In this document: piece by piece, positions 1 to 5,372 of the stretch
Layout of the letters: every line of letters begins with the position of its first letter
Numbering within the stretch: the first letter of the stretch is position 1
NCBI GenBank assembly: GCA_029983435.1
Contig: JASBZN010000077.1
Location: forward strand, 1 to 5,635
DNA: 5,635 bases
Direction of reading: 5' to 3'
DNA from: Urinicoccus sp.
GTDB lineage: Bacteria; Bacillota; Clostridia; Tissierellales; Peptoniphilaceae
Notes under the pieces: model-generated
Databases searched by the model: none
What the model was told of the DNA's origin: nothing
The model's input: only the letters and a program-made list of their open reading frames with translations
Made by a program: the position numbers and the translations under genes

Positions 1-9
1 ACCTCATAA

Positions 10-44
10 AAAACAAAAAACTTTCATCGGAAGATGAAAGTTTT
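10..44 (-). terminator. Intrinsic terminator of the SAM-I riboswitch expression platform
   Basis: On the minus strand a 12-bp stem (arms 33-44 and 17-28, core CTTTCATC/GATGAAAG) closes a TTCC loop and runs straight into a long T-rich tract interrupted by one G. This is a textbook rho-independent terminator. It lies 7 nt past the riboswitch P1 helix, and its first arm (33-37) is shared with an alternative antiterminator helix. It should form when SAM is bound and stop transcription before the gene beyond the left edge. Confidence 0.92.
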
Positions 45-51
45 GCGTCGC

Positions 52-148
52 ATCATCTTTCGAGAATATACTCGCTGGAATTGGCACCGTTTCATAAAGA
101 TGGTTGCCCGGGTTTCACAGGGCCAGTCCCTCCGCCACTCTTGATAAT
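52..148 (-). ncRNA. SAM-I (S-box) riboswitch aptamer
   Basis: Read on the minus strand, the conserved S-box landmarks appear in order: P1 5' strand ATTATC (148-143), the GGAGGGACTGGCCC core, TGAAACCC, GGCAACC, GGTGCCAATTCC, a short GAG/CTC P4 hairpin, then GAAAGATGAT, which closes P1 (57-52 pairs with 143-148, one G-U). The length of 97 nt is normal. SAM-I aptamers bind S-adenosylmethionine and switch off methionine and SAM biosynthesis or uptake genes. A 7-bp antiterminator (53-59 with 31-37) competes with both P1 and the terminator, which predicts OFF regulation at high SAM. The controlled gene is beyond position 1; its identity (for example metK, a methionine transporter or a met biosynthetic gene) cannot be seen. 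Confidence 0.96.
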
Positions 149-173
149 TTTCTATATTGGTCAGATTAAGATT

Positions 174-202
174 AGTATAGTTTACTTGATACTTTTTGTC
201 AA
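174..202 (-). promoter_or_regulatory. Sigma-A promoter of the SAM riboswitch transcript
   Basis: The minus strand carries a perfect -35 TTGACA (202-197), a 17-bp spacer and a -10 TATACT (179-174, five of six matches). Transcription would start near 167, about 19 nt before the riboswitch P1 helix, which is the usual arrangement. This makes the riboswitch gene an independent transcription unit from lysO. Confidence 0.87.
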
Positions 203-207
203 GATTT

Positions 208-235
208 CTCTCCCCTAGGTCCCACTAGGGAAGAG
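208..235 (-). terminator. Hairpin after lysO, possible operon terminator
   Basis: On the minus strand, arms 225-235 and 208-218 form an 11-bp stem (CTCTTCCCTAG with CTAGGGGAGAG, one U-G) around a 6-nt loop. The wobble pair works only in the minus-strand RNA; on the plus strand it becomes a mismatch, so the structure fits lysO mRNA. It starts 35 nt after the lysO stop. No T-tract follows, and the next promoter's -35 begins 6 nt later. It may be a weak terminator or an mRNA 3'-end stabiliser. Confidence 0.5.
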
Positions 236-269
236 TTTCTCCATTTATAAAACAACCTTCTAGCTTTTA

Positions 270-1256
270 TCAAGTAAAAAGAGGTACTACCAAGGGAACA
301 GACATGGACATAATAAAGCCAGACACAAAGGAATAAACAGCAATATTAGCACTTGTAGACCGCGTAACAATGGGAAGACAGACATCCATCCCCGTTGCCC
401 CAGGGGCTGCAACTGCCTCTACAAATCCTATTTTTCTAGCCACAGTGGGCGTGATGATAATGGAAAAGAGTTCCCGCATGACATTATGCATAAAGGAGAT
501 TGCTCCAGCTGTCATCATTCCAGCGTCCATTAAAATCCCTGCCCCTAGAGAATACCAACCAAAGCCGGCCCCAACAGCTAGACTTTCCCGGACAGAAAGG
601 GGAAGGAAGACTCCACAAAGGGCTGCTCCAATCAAGGTTCCGAGCTCAACCACAAGGGGGATCACTAAAACCCTGAATCCGACGCTCTTAATATTTGTAA
701 TGACATCTCCAGCAAGACCCAGGTCCAAACCCACAAAGATAAGAAGAATAATGAGTTCAATGGTGATGGCAAGGCTGGCTCCACTTTCAAAACTTTCGTA
801 GTTGAAGTTGGGACGAATATAAAAGTAGCCCAGGCTCAGGCCTACAGCAACCCCTACTAGGATAAAGAGGGTCATCCGATCAAATCCCCCTTTTTCCTCT
901 TCTTCCACTTCCTTCTCAAGAACTTCTATTTCTTCTTCCAAGTCTTGGTCTAAGTTTTCATGCTTCATTAAACCTTGACGGTCGATTCCCATCATCCGTC
1001 TAGCCACAGAAACGGCAGCAATAGAAAAGACAATGGTAAAGACAGTAATAATAAATGCGTAGAATCCATAAGAATCTAAATTATTAACAACTTCATTATT
1101 TGCTCCCAAGCGAAGACCCATGGTAAACACAAGACACAGGACGGTAACTGTTTGGGCTGGTCCCAGCCATTCCATCTTGTCACTAAATTTTCTTAAGGGG
1201 ATGGCTAGGATATAAAAAACAATACAGGTTCCTAAATATAAGATAGCACTAGTCAA
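270..1256 (-). CDS. lysO: LysO-family lysine exporter (DUF340)
   Basis: This is an integral membrane protein of 328 residues, related to E. coli LysO (YbjE), which exports L-lysine and toxic analogues. About eight to nine hydrophobic segments are visible, roughly at 3-20, 33-50, 64-85, 129-147, 162-182, 193-216, 225-245, 248-272 and 303-326. The family signature is clear: GFGWYSLGAG (231-240), HNVMRE (257-262) and GATGMDVCLP (286-295). E262 and D291 probably correspond to the paired intramembrane acids important in E. coli LysO (E233 and D261, from memory). Residues 99-122 form a very acidic, probably helical cytoplasmic or loop insertion, which makes the protein about 30 residues longer than the E. 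coli one. The start is TTG, chosen because AGGAGG lies 5 nt upstream and the family N-terminus begins there. It overlaps the flavodoxin stop by 8 bp, so translation is probably coupled. It is the last gene of the run. Confidence 0.93.
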   Translation of the reverse strand: MTSAILYLGTCIVFYILAIPLRKFSDKMEWLGPAQTVTVLCLVFTMGLRLGANNEVVNNLDSYGFYAFIITVFTIVFSIAAVSVARRMMGIDRQGLMKHENLDQDLEEEIEVLEKEVEEEEKGGFDRMTLFILVGVAVGLSLGYFYIRPNFNYESFESGASLAITIELIILLIFVGLDLGLAGDVITNIKSVGFRVLVIPLVVELGTLIGAALCGVFLPLSVRESLAVGAGFGWYSLGAGILMDAGMMTAGAISFMHNVMRELFSIIITPTVARKIGFVEAVAAPGATGMDVCLPIVTRSTSANIAVYSFVSGFIMSMSVPLVVPLFT

Positions 1257-1722
1257 GTTGTCCTCCTCTTCTTACCCAGGCGCCTAGGGCTTCTTTTGAC
1301 ATCTGGTCCCCATTGGCCGCTTGATGTAGCTTACCTAGGTTCTTACATTGCTCTTGCAAGTCGTCATTAATCCCGTCTGGTCCACTGCCTTCAGAAGTCA
1401 CAAAGGGGTAGACTTCTATTTCTGATAAGTCCAAGGCCTCCAAAAAGGTTAAAACACACCGAGGGCAAGTATCGTTCCAATTGGGAAATCCCAAAGCCAG
1501 CTTTTTGAGCCCTTGAGTTTCAGGTAAATCTCCAGTAAGTGCAGGTCGAATTTCTTTTTCTTTTTCCCGCTTCGCCACTTGGATACAGGCATCCTCTTCA
1601 AGAGGGTAAGCCTTAAGAGGTTTAATTTCATAAATTTCAGCTTCCAAGACCTTGGCCAAGTCCTCTGCGAGCTTTTTTGTCACTCCACTTCGGGAAAAAT
1701 ACGCAACAAGGATTTCTTTCAT
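1249..1722 (-). CDS. Small flavodoxin-family protein with a CPRC motif
   Basis: This is a single-domain flavodoxin-like protein of 157 residues, probably binding FMN and acting as a cytoplasmic electron carrier or small quinone/flavin oxidoreductase partner. The N-terminal beta-strand and phosphate-binding loop is clear: ILVAYFSRSGVTKK (4-17). The second flavin-contact region reads LALGFPNWNDTCPRCVLTFLE (75-95), where relatives usually have a PxWxxTxPxPVxTFLE-like sequence. TSEGSG (109-114) is the third loop. C86 and C89 form a CxxC at the flavin loop, which is unusual. The ATG at 1722 is preceded in frame directly by TAA, so no longer start exists. It has no good ribosome binding site of its own and is probably coupled to the minigene ending at 1719. 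It overlaps lysO by 8 bp downstream. The domain is well supported; substrate and partner are unknown. Confidence 0.86.
   Translation of the reverse strand: MKEILVAYFSRSGVTKKLAEDLAKVLEAEIYEIKPLKAYPLEEDACIQVAKREKEKEIRPALTGDLPETQGLKKLALGFPNWNDTCPRCVLTFLEALDLSEIEVYPFVTSEGSGPDGINDDLQEQCKNLGKLHQAANGDQMSKEALGAWVRRGGQLD
1262..1267 (-). promoter_or_regulatory. Ribosome binding site fixing the TTG start of lysO
   Basis: AGGAGG on the minus strand sits 5 nt before TTG at 1256, inside the last codons of the flavodoxin gene. No ATG lies at a suitable distance, so this site decides the unusual start codon. Confidence 0.85.
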
Positions 1723-1751
1723 TTATATTCTCTGGAGTTTACTTTTAGCAA
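1719..1751 (-). CDS. Candidate 10-codon leader minigene coupled to flavodoxin
   Basis: On the minus strand AAAGGAGG (1765-1758) is followed 6 nt later by TTG (1751-1749), which opens a frame encoding MLKVNSREYK and ending in TGA (1721-1719). The TGA overlaps the flavodoxin ATG as ATGA. The flavodoxin itself lacks a strong ribosome binding site, so ribosomes ending the minigene could restart there. An ATG in the same frame (1757) directly abuts the binding site and is too close to be used. The product need not have a function. The coupling reading is inference; the sequence arrangement is directly visible. Confidence 0.45.
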   Translation of the reverse strand: MLKVNSREYK

Positions 1752-1799
1752 ACCCATCCTCCTTTTCTAGCTTTTCTCTTTTTATAATCCTACCTTCGC

Positions 1800-2699
1800 T
1801 TATGCATCTTCTCTTGGAATATAAATCCGAATATGCTTTGGAAGAACTTTTATCTTAGCTGGTAGGATGGCTTCCATTTCTCCATCCATATCTAGGTCTG
1901 GTGTTTTTCCCTCTTCCTCTTCAATACTTAATTGGCTACAGGTAATGGCCTTGATGTCTTCGTTTTTATCTAATTGCCCTTGGAAGATATCCTTTAATGC
2001 TGTCACCTTAGACCCGGTTTTGGCATTGGTCAAAATAAAGGTATAGAGTTTTCCACTACTTAGAGAGCTGGAAATTTCTGAAAAGTTTAAATCGCCCACT
2101 TGATCCACTAATAAAACATAGACGTGACTAGCAGGACCTTGGTAGTTACCTCCATCACTGACTAAGTTGATTTGGTAGGTTTCATCTTTTGGCAAGGCCT
2201 TAAAGATATTTTTTATATAGGCCAAGGGCCCTAGTTTTTCTTTTTCTTCCCCTTCGGTGGAGGTAGTGGCATCAATAAGACGGCCAAAGCAAGTGTAGTA
2301 GATAAAAAACTTGTCGTTACACTGCCCTAAATCTACTTCTTTTGTTTTGTTGAGGTCAATGGCCTCAATGGCTTCATCTAAATCTCGATTTTCTCCTATA
2401 AGCCGGTAGTAAGTGTTGTTGGTGCCTCCAGGTAAAAGGCCTAGGATGGGCCTATAGTCTTCTTTTGCTATGCCGTTGACGATTTCGTGAAAGGTCCCGT
2501 CTCCTCCGATAACAAAGATACTATGAAGCTTTTCTTGGCAGGCCTTTTGAGCCAACTTTGCCCCTTGTCCCTCTTCAGTTGTTTCTATCACTTCTACTTC
2601 ATCAAACGTTTCTTGTAATATTTTTTCTAACTTGGGTACGGATTCCATGCTCTTTCCATCCCCAGAAGATGGATTAACTAAAACAAGACATCTTTTCAT
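1800..2699 (-). CDS. Diacylglycerol kinase family lipid kinase (DAGK_cat/YegS-like)
   Basis: This is a soluble or membrane-peripheral lipid kinase of 299 residues, the usual length for the bacterial DgkB/YegS family. These enzymes phosphorylate diacylglycerol or related lipids with ATP and recycle diacylglycerol left by lipoteichoic acid synthesis. Visible motifs are NPSSG (9-13), the nucleotide-binding GGDGT followed by FHEIVNGI (65-77), LPGGTNNT (89-96), EVDLG (121-125) and the C-terminal DMDGE (270-274), which supplies the late acidic residues of the fold. The usual GTxND motif reads GTNNT here, so its Asp is replaced by Thr. The middle region after 130 is also divergent, so the substrate may differ from diacylglycerol. 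The ATG follows GAGGAGG by 9 nt and overlaps the nitroreductase stop as ATGA, which indicates translational coupling. A 77-bp gap separates it from the flavodoxin. Confidence 0.9.
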   Translation of the reverse strand: MKRCLVLVNPSSGDGKSMESVPKLEKILQETFDEVEVIETTEEGQGAKLAQKACQEKLHSIFVIGGDGTFHEIVNGIAKEDYRPILGLLPGGTNNTYYRLIGENRDLDEAIEAIDLNKTKEVDLGQCNDKFFIYYTCFGRLIDATTSTEGEEKEKLGPLAYIKNIFKALPKDETYQINLVSDGGNYQGPASHVYVLLVDQVGDLNFSEISSSLSSGKLYTFILTNAKTGSKVTALKDIFQGQLDKNEDIKAITCSQLSIEEEEGKTPDLDMDGEMEAILPAKIKVLPKHIRIYIPREDA

Positions 2700-3358
2700 T
2701 TCTTTTGACCTCCTCTATCCTCTGTTACTAAGTCAAAATGATACTTCACAATCCCCAGATCCAACCGGGCAAAAATCCCCATCTTATTTTCAAAGTCTAC
2801 CTGGCCATCTTCTTTTAAATGAATGATAAACTTTTGTTGATTCATGGCTGTAGGAGCCAAAAGACTGGCTTCCACCCCTTGGATAAACCAATGAGGGTAG
2901 GGTTCTTTTCCCCGAACTACCTGGTTAAAGGTCTTAGAAGACCGGAAGTTCCCTGGATGGACCCCATAGCCCAGAGTGATAATAGCAAAGAGCTTTTGGT
3001 CCTTTTCTGAAACCAAGTCCTGGTTAAAAAACCGCGCCATGCCTACCCAGCAAGAATTTACCCCTAAACTTTGGGCATAGAGAACAAAGTTTTCACCCCA
3101 ATAGCCTAAGGTCATGGGATCTATGTCCTTATCCCCTGCCACAATTAAGTAATTTTTAACATTTTTAAACTGACCATAACTGGGAGCTTTCTTTTTAAAT
3201 AAGTTCGGCTCTTCCCAAACCAGGCGGAAATGAACTCCCTCCTTTTGGTTTAAGTCCTCTACTCTTTTCTCTAGGGCCGCTTTATGGTCTTCTTCTATCG
3301 GACGGTCCTGGTAGACTCGCACCGAGTGTCTGCTTTTTATCAGTTCAAACTTATCCAT
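2696..3358 (-). CDS. Nitroreductase family protein, TM1586-like
   Basis: This is a 220-residue flavoprotein of the nitroreductase superfamily, most like the TM1586-type branch. Members bind FMN and use NAD(P)H to reduce nitro compounds, quinones or other acceptors in the cytoplasm; the natural substrate here is unknown. The N-terminal FMN-binding stretch SRHSVRVY (9-16) is typical. GYWGENFVLYAQSLGVNSCW (85-104) is the long central helix and strand of the fold. LAPTAMNQQ (167-175) and GIFARLDLGIVKYHF (194-208) are C-terminal hallmarks of the family. The ATG at 3358 is preceded by AAGGA about 5 nt upstream. Its stop overlaps the lipid kinase start by 4 bp, and a hairpin separates it from the SseB-like gene. 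Together with the hemerythrin and flavodoxin it points to redox or reactive nitrogen/oxygen handling. Confidence 0.89.
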   Translation of the reverse strand: MDKFELIKSRHSVRVYQDRPIEEDHKAALEKRVEDLNQKEGVHFRLVWEEPNLFKKKAPSYGQFKNVKNYLIVAGDKDIDPMTLGYWGENFVLYAQSLGVNSCWVGMARFFNQDLVSEKDQKLFAIITLGYGVHPGNFRSSKTFNQVVRGKEPYPHWFIQGVEASLLAPTAMNQQKFIIHLKEDGQVDFENKMGIFARLDLGIVKYHFDLVTEDRGGQKK

Positions 3359-3383
3359 CGCAATCCTTCCTATCTTTTTATAG

Positions 3384-3417
3384 ATAAATAACGACCCTCT
3401 AGAGGATCGTTACTTAT
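3384..3417 (-). terminator. Hairpin at the 3' end of the SseB-like gene
   Basis: On the minus strand arms 3404-3417 and 3384-3397 form a 14-bp stem with two wobble pairs around the loop TCTAGA. The stop codon TAA (3412-3410) lies inside the first arm. No clean T-tract follows (TCTATAAAAAG), so it is more likely a partial terminator, attenuator or processing site between two operon genes than a full stop. Both wobbles are allowed only in the minus-strand RNA. Confidence 0.5.
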
Positions 3418-4393
3418 TTAAATAAGGCCGAATATCAATAATATTTCCGCCATTTTCCCTAGATTTTTTTTGGACCCGGTCCAGAATATAATGGTAAAGC
3501 TCATCGTTTAATAAAATAGCTTGATTAAAAGGATTCACTACAATAGGATTTTCCATATAGGACTTTTGTTCATATTCTAAGATAAAGTCTTTAGGATCAA
3601 TTTCCTCTACATAGTACCCCATTTCCCTAGTAAAGGTCTCTAGAACATTTTCCTTTTTGGTAAAGACAGGAATAAAAGTTTCATTGTCTTTGGTGTATAA
3701 AAGTCCCACTTGAGACAGAGGCGTAGTTTTTGTCCCCTTGAGTTTTGGTAGCTGTTTGGTGATAAATAAAGGTCCTTTTAAAATCCAATCGGCAATAGTA
3801 TTAAAAAAGTGCTTTTTATCTCCCCTACTAGCTTCTTCCATGAGTTCTTCCAAGGGACCGCCTTCTTCTTTGATTTGGCCCAAGGCTTCAGAAACAATTT
3901 TTTGTAGGGCTGGCCGGTTGGGAAAATTAGCTAGGGCATTTTCCAAAACACTTTTCACAACAAAGTGTCCCATAGCGTGAAATTCTTCAATGACGTTTAA
4001 ATCATTTAGAATATCCTTGTAGTCCTTGGTTCCCTTGGCATCTTCAAAGCGCTCCAACATCAAATTAAAGAAAGTTGTTAGATAAATGGGTAAAAGGTCC
4101 TTAAAATCTTCCTCTTCCTCTACCTTTTGAATGGACAGCAAAAAAACATCTACAGCATCTTGGGGATCGATTTGACTATAGGCTAAAAGAAAGTCATCAA
4201 ATCCCCGGATTTCATAGGTCAACATGGTGTAGTTAACCCAATCTCTTAGGGCCTTGGCACAAGCCAGGTATTGGTCTAAACTCTCTCTCGAAATATTCTT
4301 TTTCACTACTTCTTCATACTGATCTATATCATCAAAAGAACGATCGAGAACGGGTTTTAATTTTAAATAATCATCCATTTTTTCGAAACGCAT
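3410..4393 (-). CDS. SseB-like domain protein with helical N-terminal half
   Basis: This is a soluble protein of 327 residues with no signal peptide or membrane segment. The C-terminal part, about 196-303, resembles the SseB N-terminal domain: a helix and strand NTIADWILKGPLFI (198-211), then FIPVFTKKENVLETF (240-254) and IVVNPFNQAILLNDEL (284-299). The PVFT and INP-like motifs are the family marks. SseB proteins are poorly understood; the name comes from enhanced serine sensitivity in E. coli. Residues 1-195 are almost wholly helical and acidic, and I recognise no domain in them. The ATG at 4393 has a purine-rich run with two candidate binding sites, GAGGAG 9 nt and AAGGA 3 nt upstream; an alternative ATG exists at residue 6. 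The gene lies 89 bp after the hemerythrin gene and 51 bp before the nitroreductase. The SseB call is moderate, and function is unknown. Confidence 0.65.
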   Translation of the reverse strand: MRFEKMDDYLKLKPVLDRSFDDIDQYEEVVKKNISRESLDQYLACAKALRDWVNYTMLTYEIRGFDDFLLAYSQIDPQDAVDVFLLSIQKVEEEEDFKDLLPIYLTTFFNLMLERFEDAKGTKDYKDILNDLNVIEEFHAMGHFVVKSVLENALANFPNRPALQKIVSEALGQIKEEGGPLEELMEEASRGDKKHFFNTIADWILKGPLFITKQLPKLKGTKTTPLSQVGLLYTKDNETFIPVFTKKENVLETFTREMGYYVEEIDPKDFILEYEQKSYMENPIVVNPFNQAILLNDELYHYILDRVQKKSRENGGNIIDIRPYLNK

Positions 4394-4420
4394 CGATCCT
4401 TCTCCTCTCCTTTTTCACTC

Positions 4421-4452
4421 ATAATACCTAAGTATACTTTAACATACTTGGG
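4421..4452 (-). promoter_or_regulatory. Dyad with -10-like TATTAT before the SseB-like gene
   Basis: An inverted repeat has arms 4427-4435 and 4444-4452 (AAGTAT/ATACTT core, 8-nt loop), and one arm also reads into a perfect 10-bp palindrome, AAGTATACTT. On the minus strand the -10-like TATTAT (4426-4421) follows directly. No -35 consensus lies 17 bp upstream. It could be an operator-controlled internal promoter or an intergenic hairpin; no T-tract supports termination. Confidence 0.35.
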
Positions 4453-4482
4453 TCTTGTTGGAAAGAAAAAGATAGGCTAAAT

Positions 4483-5037
4483 CTAGAGCTTATGCGGCTG
4501 ATAGCAGATAAACTCTTTAAAGTCCTGGTAAACTTTTTTTGTCCCTTCTCCTTCTTCCACTTGCCTAGTTTTTTCATCCACCCAAGCCAGGGCTTCTTTG
4601 GATAAGTGGTCCAGGGCAAAGGGATAAATCACCTGGTTTTCTTTCTTGGCGTGGTCTCGTAAGAGGTGAACATAGGCCATTAGATAAGAAATAATTTGCA
4701 AGCGGTTTAAGGGCGATGGGTCCTCATCAAAATCCCCAATGGCCCCTTCCAGGTCTAGGACGTGTTTCCTAGCTAAACCATGCTCCACCTCCATGCCGTG
4801 ACGGATTAACTTTACTCCTAAGTCTCCCAACTCTTCCACCATCTTGGCAAATAAAAAGTCCTCTTCTTTTTGGTGGTGGTGCTTATCGCAGTATTTTCGA
4901 ATAAAATCCACCCGTCGTCTTAAATCCCCTGTATCTACCTTGTCGCCTTCCATGATTGAAAGAGCCAAGGCCTCCATATCATCTGTAAAAGCCACAATAT
5001 TTTTATGTTCTGTTTCTAAAACGTCAATTCCGTACAT
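4483..5037 (-). CDS. Hemerythrin HHE domain protein
   Basis: This is a cytoplasmic four-helix-bundle protein of 184 residues that is expected to hold a non-haem di-iron centre. Likely ligands are visible in the normal order: H11 (in LETEHKNI), H54 with E58 (in KHHHQKEEDF), H86 (in GMEVEHGLARKH) and H129 with E133 (in LLRDHAKKEN). H124 is an alternative ligand in the fourth helix. Family members bind oxygen or nitric oxide, or act as iron and stress sensors; the precise role here is open. Residues after about 145 form a charged C-terminal helical extension. The ATG follows AGGAGG by 4 nt, an excellent start. It is the first gene of the run, preceded by a 335-bp spacer with a candidate promoter, so it probably sets expression for the genes after it. 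Confidence 0.92.
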   Translation of the reverse strand: MYGIDVLETEHKNIVAFTDDMEALALSIMEGDKVDTGDLRRRVDFIRKYCDKHHHQKEEDFLFAKMVEELGDLGVKLIRHGMEVEHGLARKHVLDLEGAIGDFDEDPSPLNRLQIISYLMAYVHLLRDHAKKENQVIYPFALDHLSKEALAWVDEKTRQVEEGEGTKKVYQDFKEFICYQPHKL

Positions 5038-5128
5038 TTTTCCTCCTATGGTCTTTTCTTCAAACTCTATCTACCCTTTAACTTTTACACTCAATTTATC
5101 CATTACTATGTCATGCTATTCTTGCCCT

Positions 5129-5158
5129 CTTATATTTTGCTATTGTTTGTTCATTCAA
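5129..5158 (-). promoter_or_regulatory. Candidate sigma-A promoter of the hemerythrin operon
   Basis: On the minus strand TTGAAT (5158-5153, four of six matches) and TATAAG (5134-5129, five of six) are 18 bp apart. Transcription would start near 5122, which gives a leader of about 85 nt before the hemerythrin ATG. A further perfect TATAAT (5241-5236) lies upstream but has no recognisable -35. This is the best candidate in the spacer, not a certain one. Confidence 0.45.
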
Positions 5159-5271
5159 TCCTACTGTACTTACATAATATCTTTCTACCCAAAAATATCT
5201 ATTTCCAAATTTGTATTTTAGGTCTGAACAATTCTATTATAATAAGAGGTGATTTTTTGGTATAACCTTTT

Positions 5272-5296
5272 GTTGCGCACGCCTTGCGTGCTCAAC
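5272..5296. repeat. GC-rich inverted repeat (GCACGC-CTT-GCGTGC)
   Basis: Six perfect base pairs (5277-5282 with 5286-5291) around a 3-nt spacer are extended, after one mismatch, by four more pairs (GTTG/CAAC). The dyad stands out in a very AT-rich spacer. It may be an operator, a small dispersed palindromic repeat or an RNA hairpin; one copy in the window does not decide. Confidence 0.55.
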
Positions 5297-5312
5297 TGAC
5301 TAAAGTCATAAT

Positions 5313-5354
5313 AAAAATAAGAAGTAGGAGATTTCTCTCCCACTTCTTATTTTT
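5313..5354 (-). terminator. Strong intrinsic terminator of the SLH-domain gene
   Basis: On the minus strand a continuous 19-bp stem (arms 5336-5354 and 5313-5331, one G-U) closes a GAAA tetraloop and ends in a T-rich tail. It begins 19 nt after the SLH stop codon. On the plus strand the wobble becomes an A-C mismatch, but a T-tract is still present, so it may also stop transcription from the other side. Confidence 0.93.
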
Positions 5355-5372
5355 ATATCCTTTGTTTACTTC

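Larger units (their letters stand above)
5038..5372. other. Intergenic spacer between hemerythrin and SLH genes
   Basis: This is AT-rich DNA with no ORF that looks protein-like. It contains the hemerythrin ribosome binding site AGGAGG (5042-5047), a candidate promoter (5129-5158), an isolated TATAAT, a GC-rich hairpin (5272-5296), a short dyad TGAC-TAAA-GTCA (5297-5308) and the SLH-gene terminator (5313-5354). I see nothing further between 5048 and 5128. Confidence 0.7.

Noticed and set aside
370..801. 143-codon plus-strand open frame
   Set aside because: It lies wholly opposite lysO, which has clear family motifs. The translation is low-complexity Pro/Ser/Arg-rich with no domain and no ribosome binding site.
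1449..1631. 60-codon minus-strand frame inside the flavodoxin gene
   Set aside because: An out-of-frame shadow; the overlapping frame carries the flavodoxin motifs.
1781..1795. TATAAA box as an internal promoter for flavodoxin-lysO
   Set aside because: No -35-like hexamer lies 16-18 bp upstream, and the box sits between closely spaced co-directional genes.
3738..3980. 80-codon plus-strand open frame
   Set aside because: Antisense shadow of the SseB-like gene, without a ribosome binding site or recognisable protein features.
4844..5221. 125-codon plus-strand open frame running into the spacer
   Set aside because: Its first half is antisense to the hemerythrin gene and its second half translates AT-rich spacer into Ser/Ile/Phe/Tyr-rich sequence; no plausible start signal.
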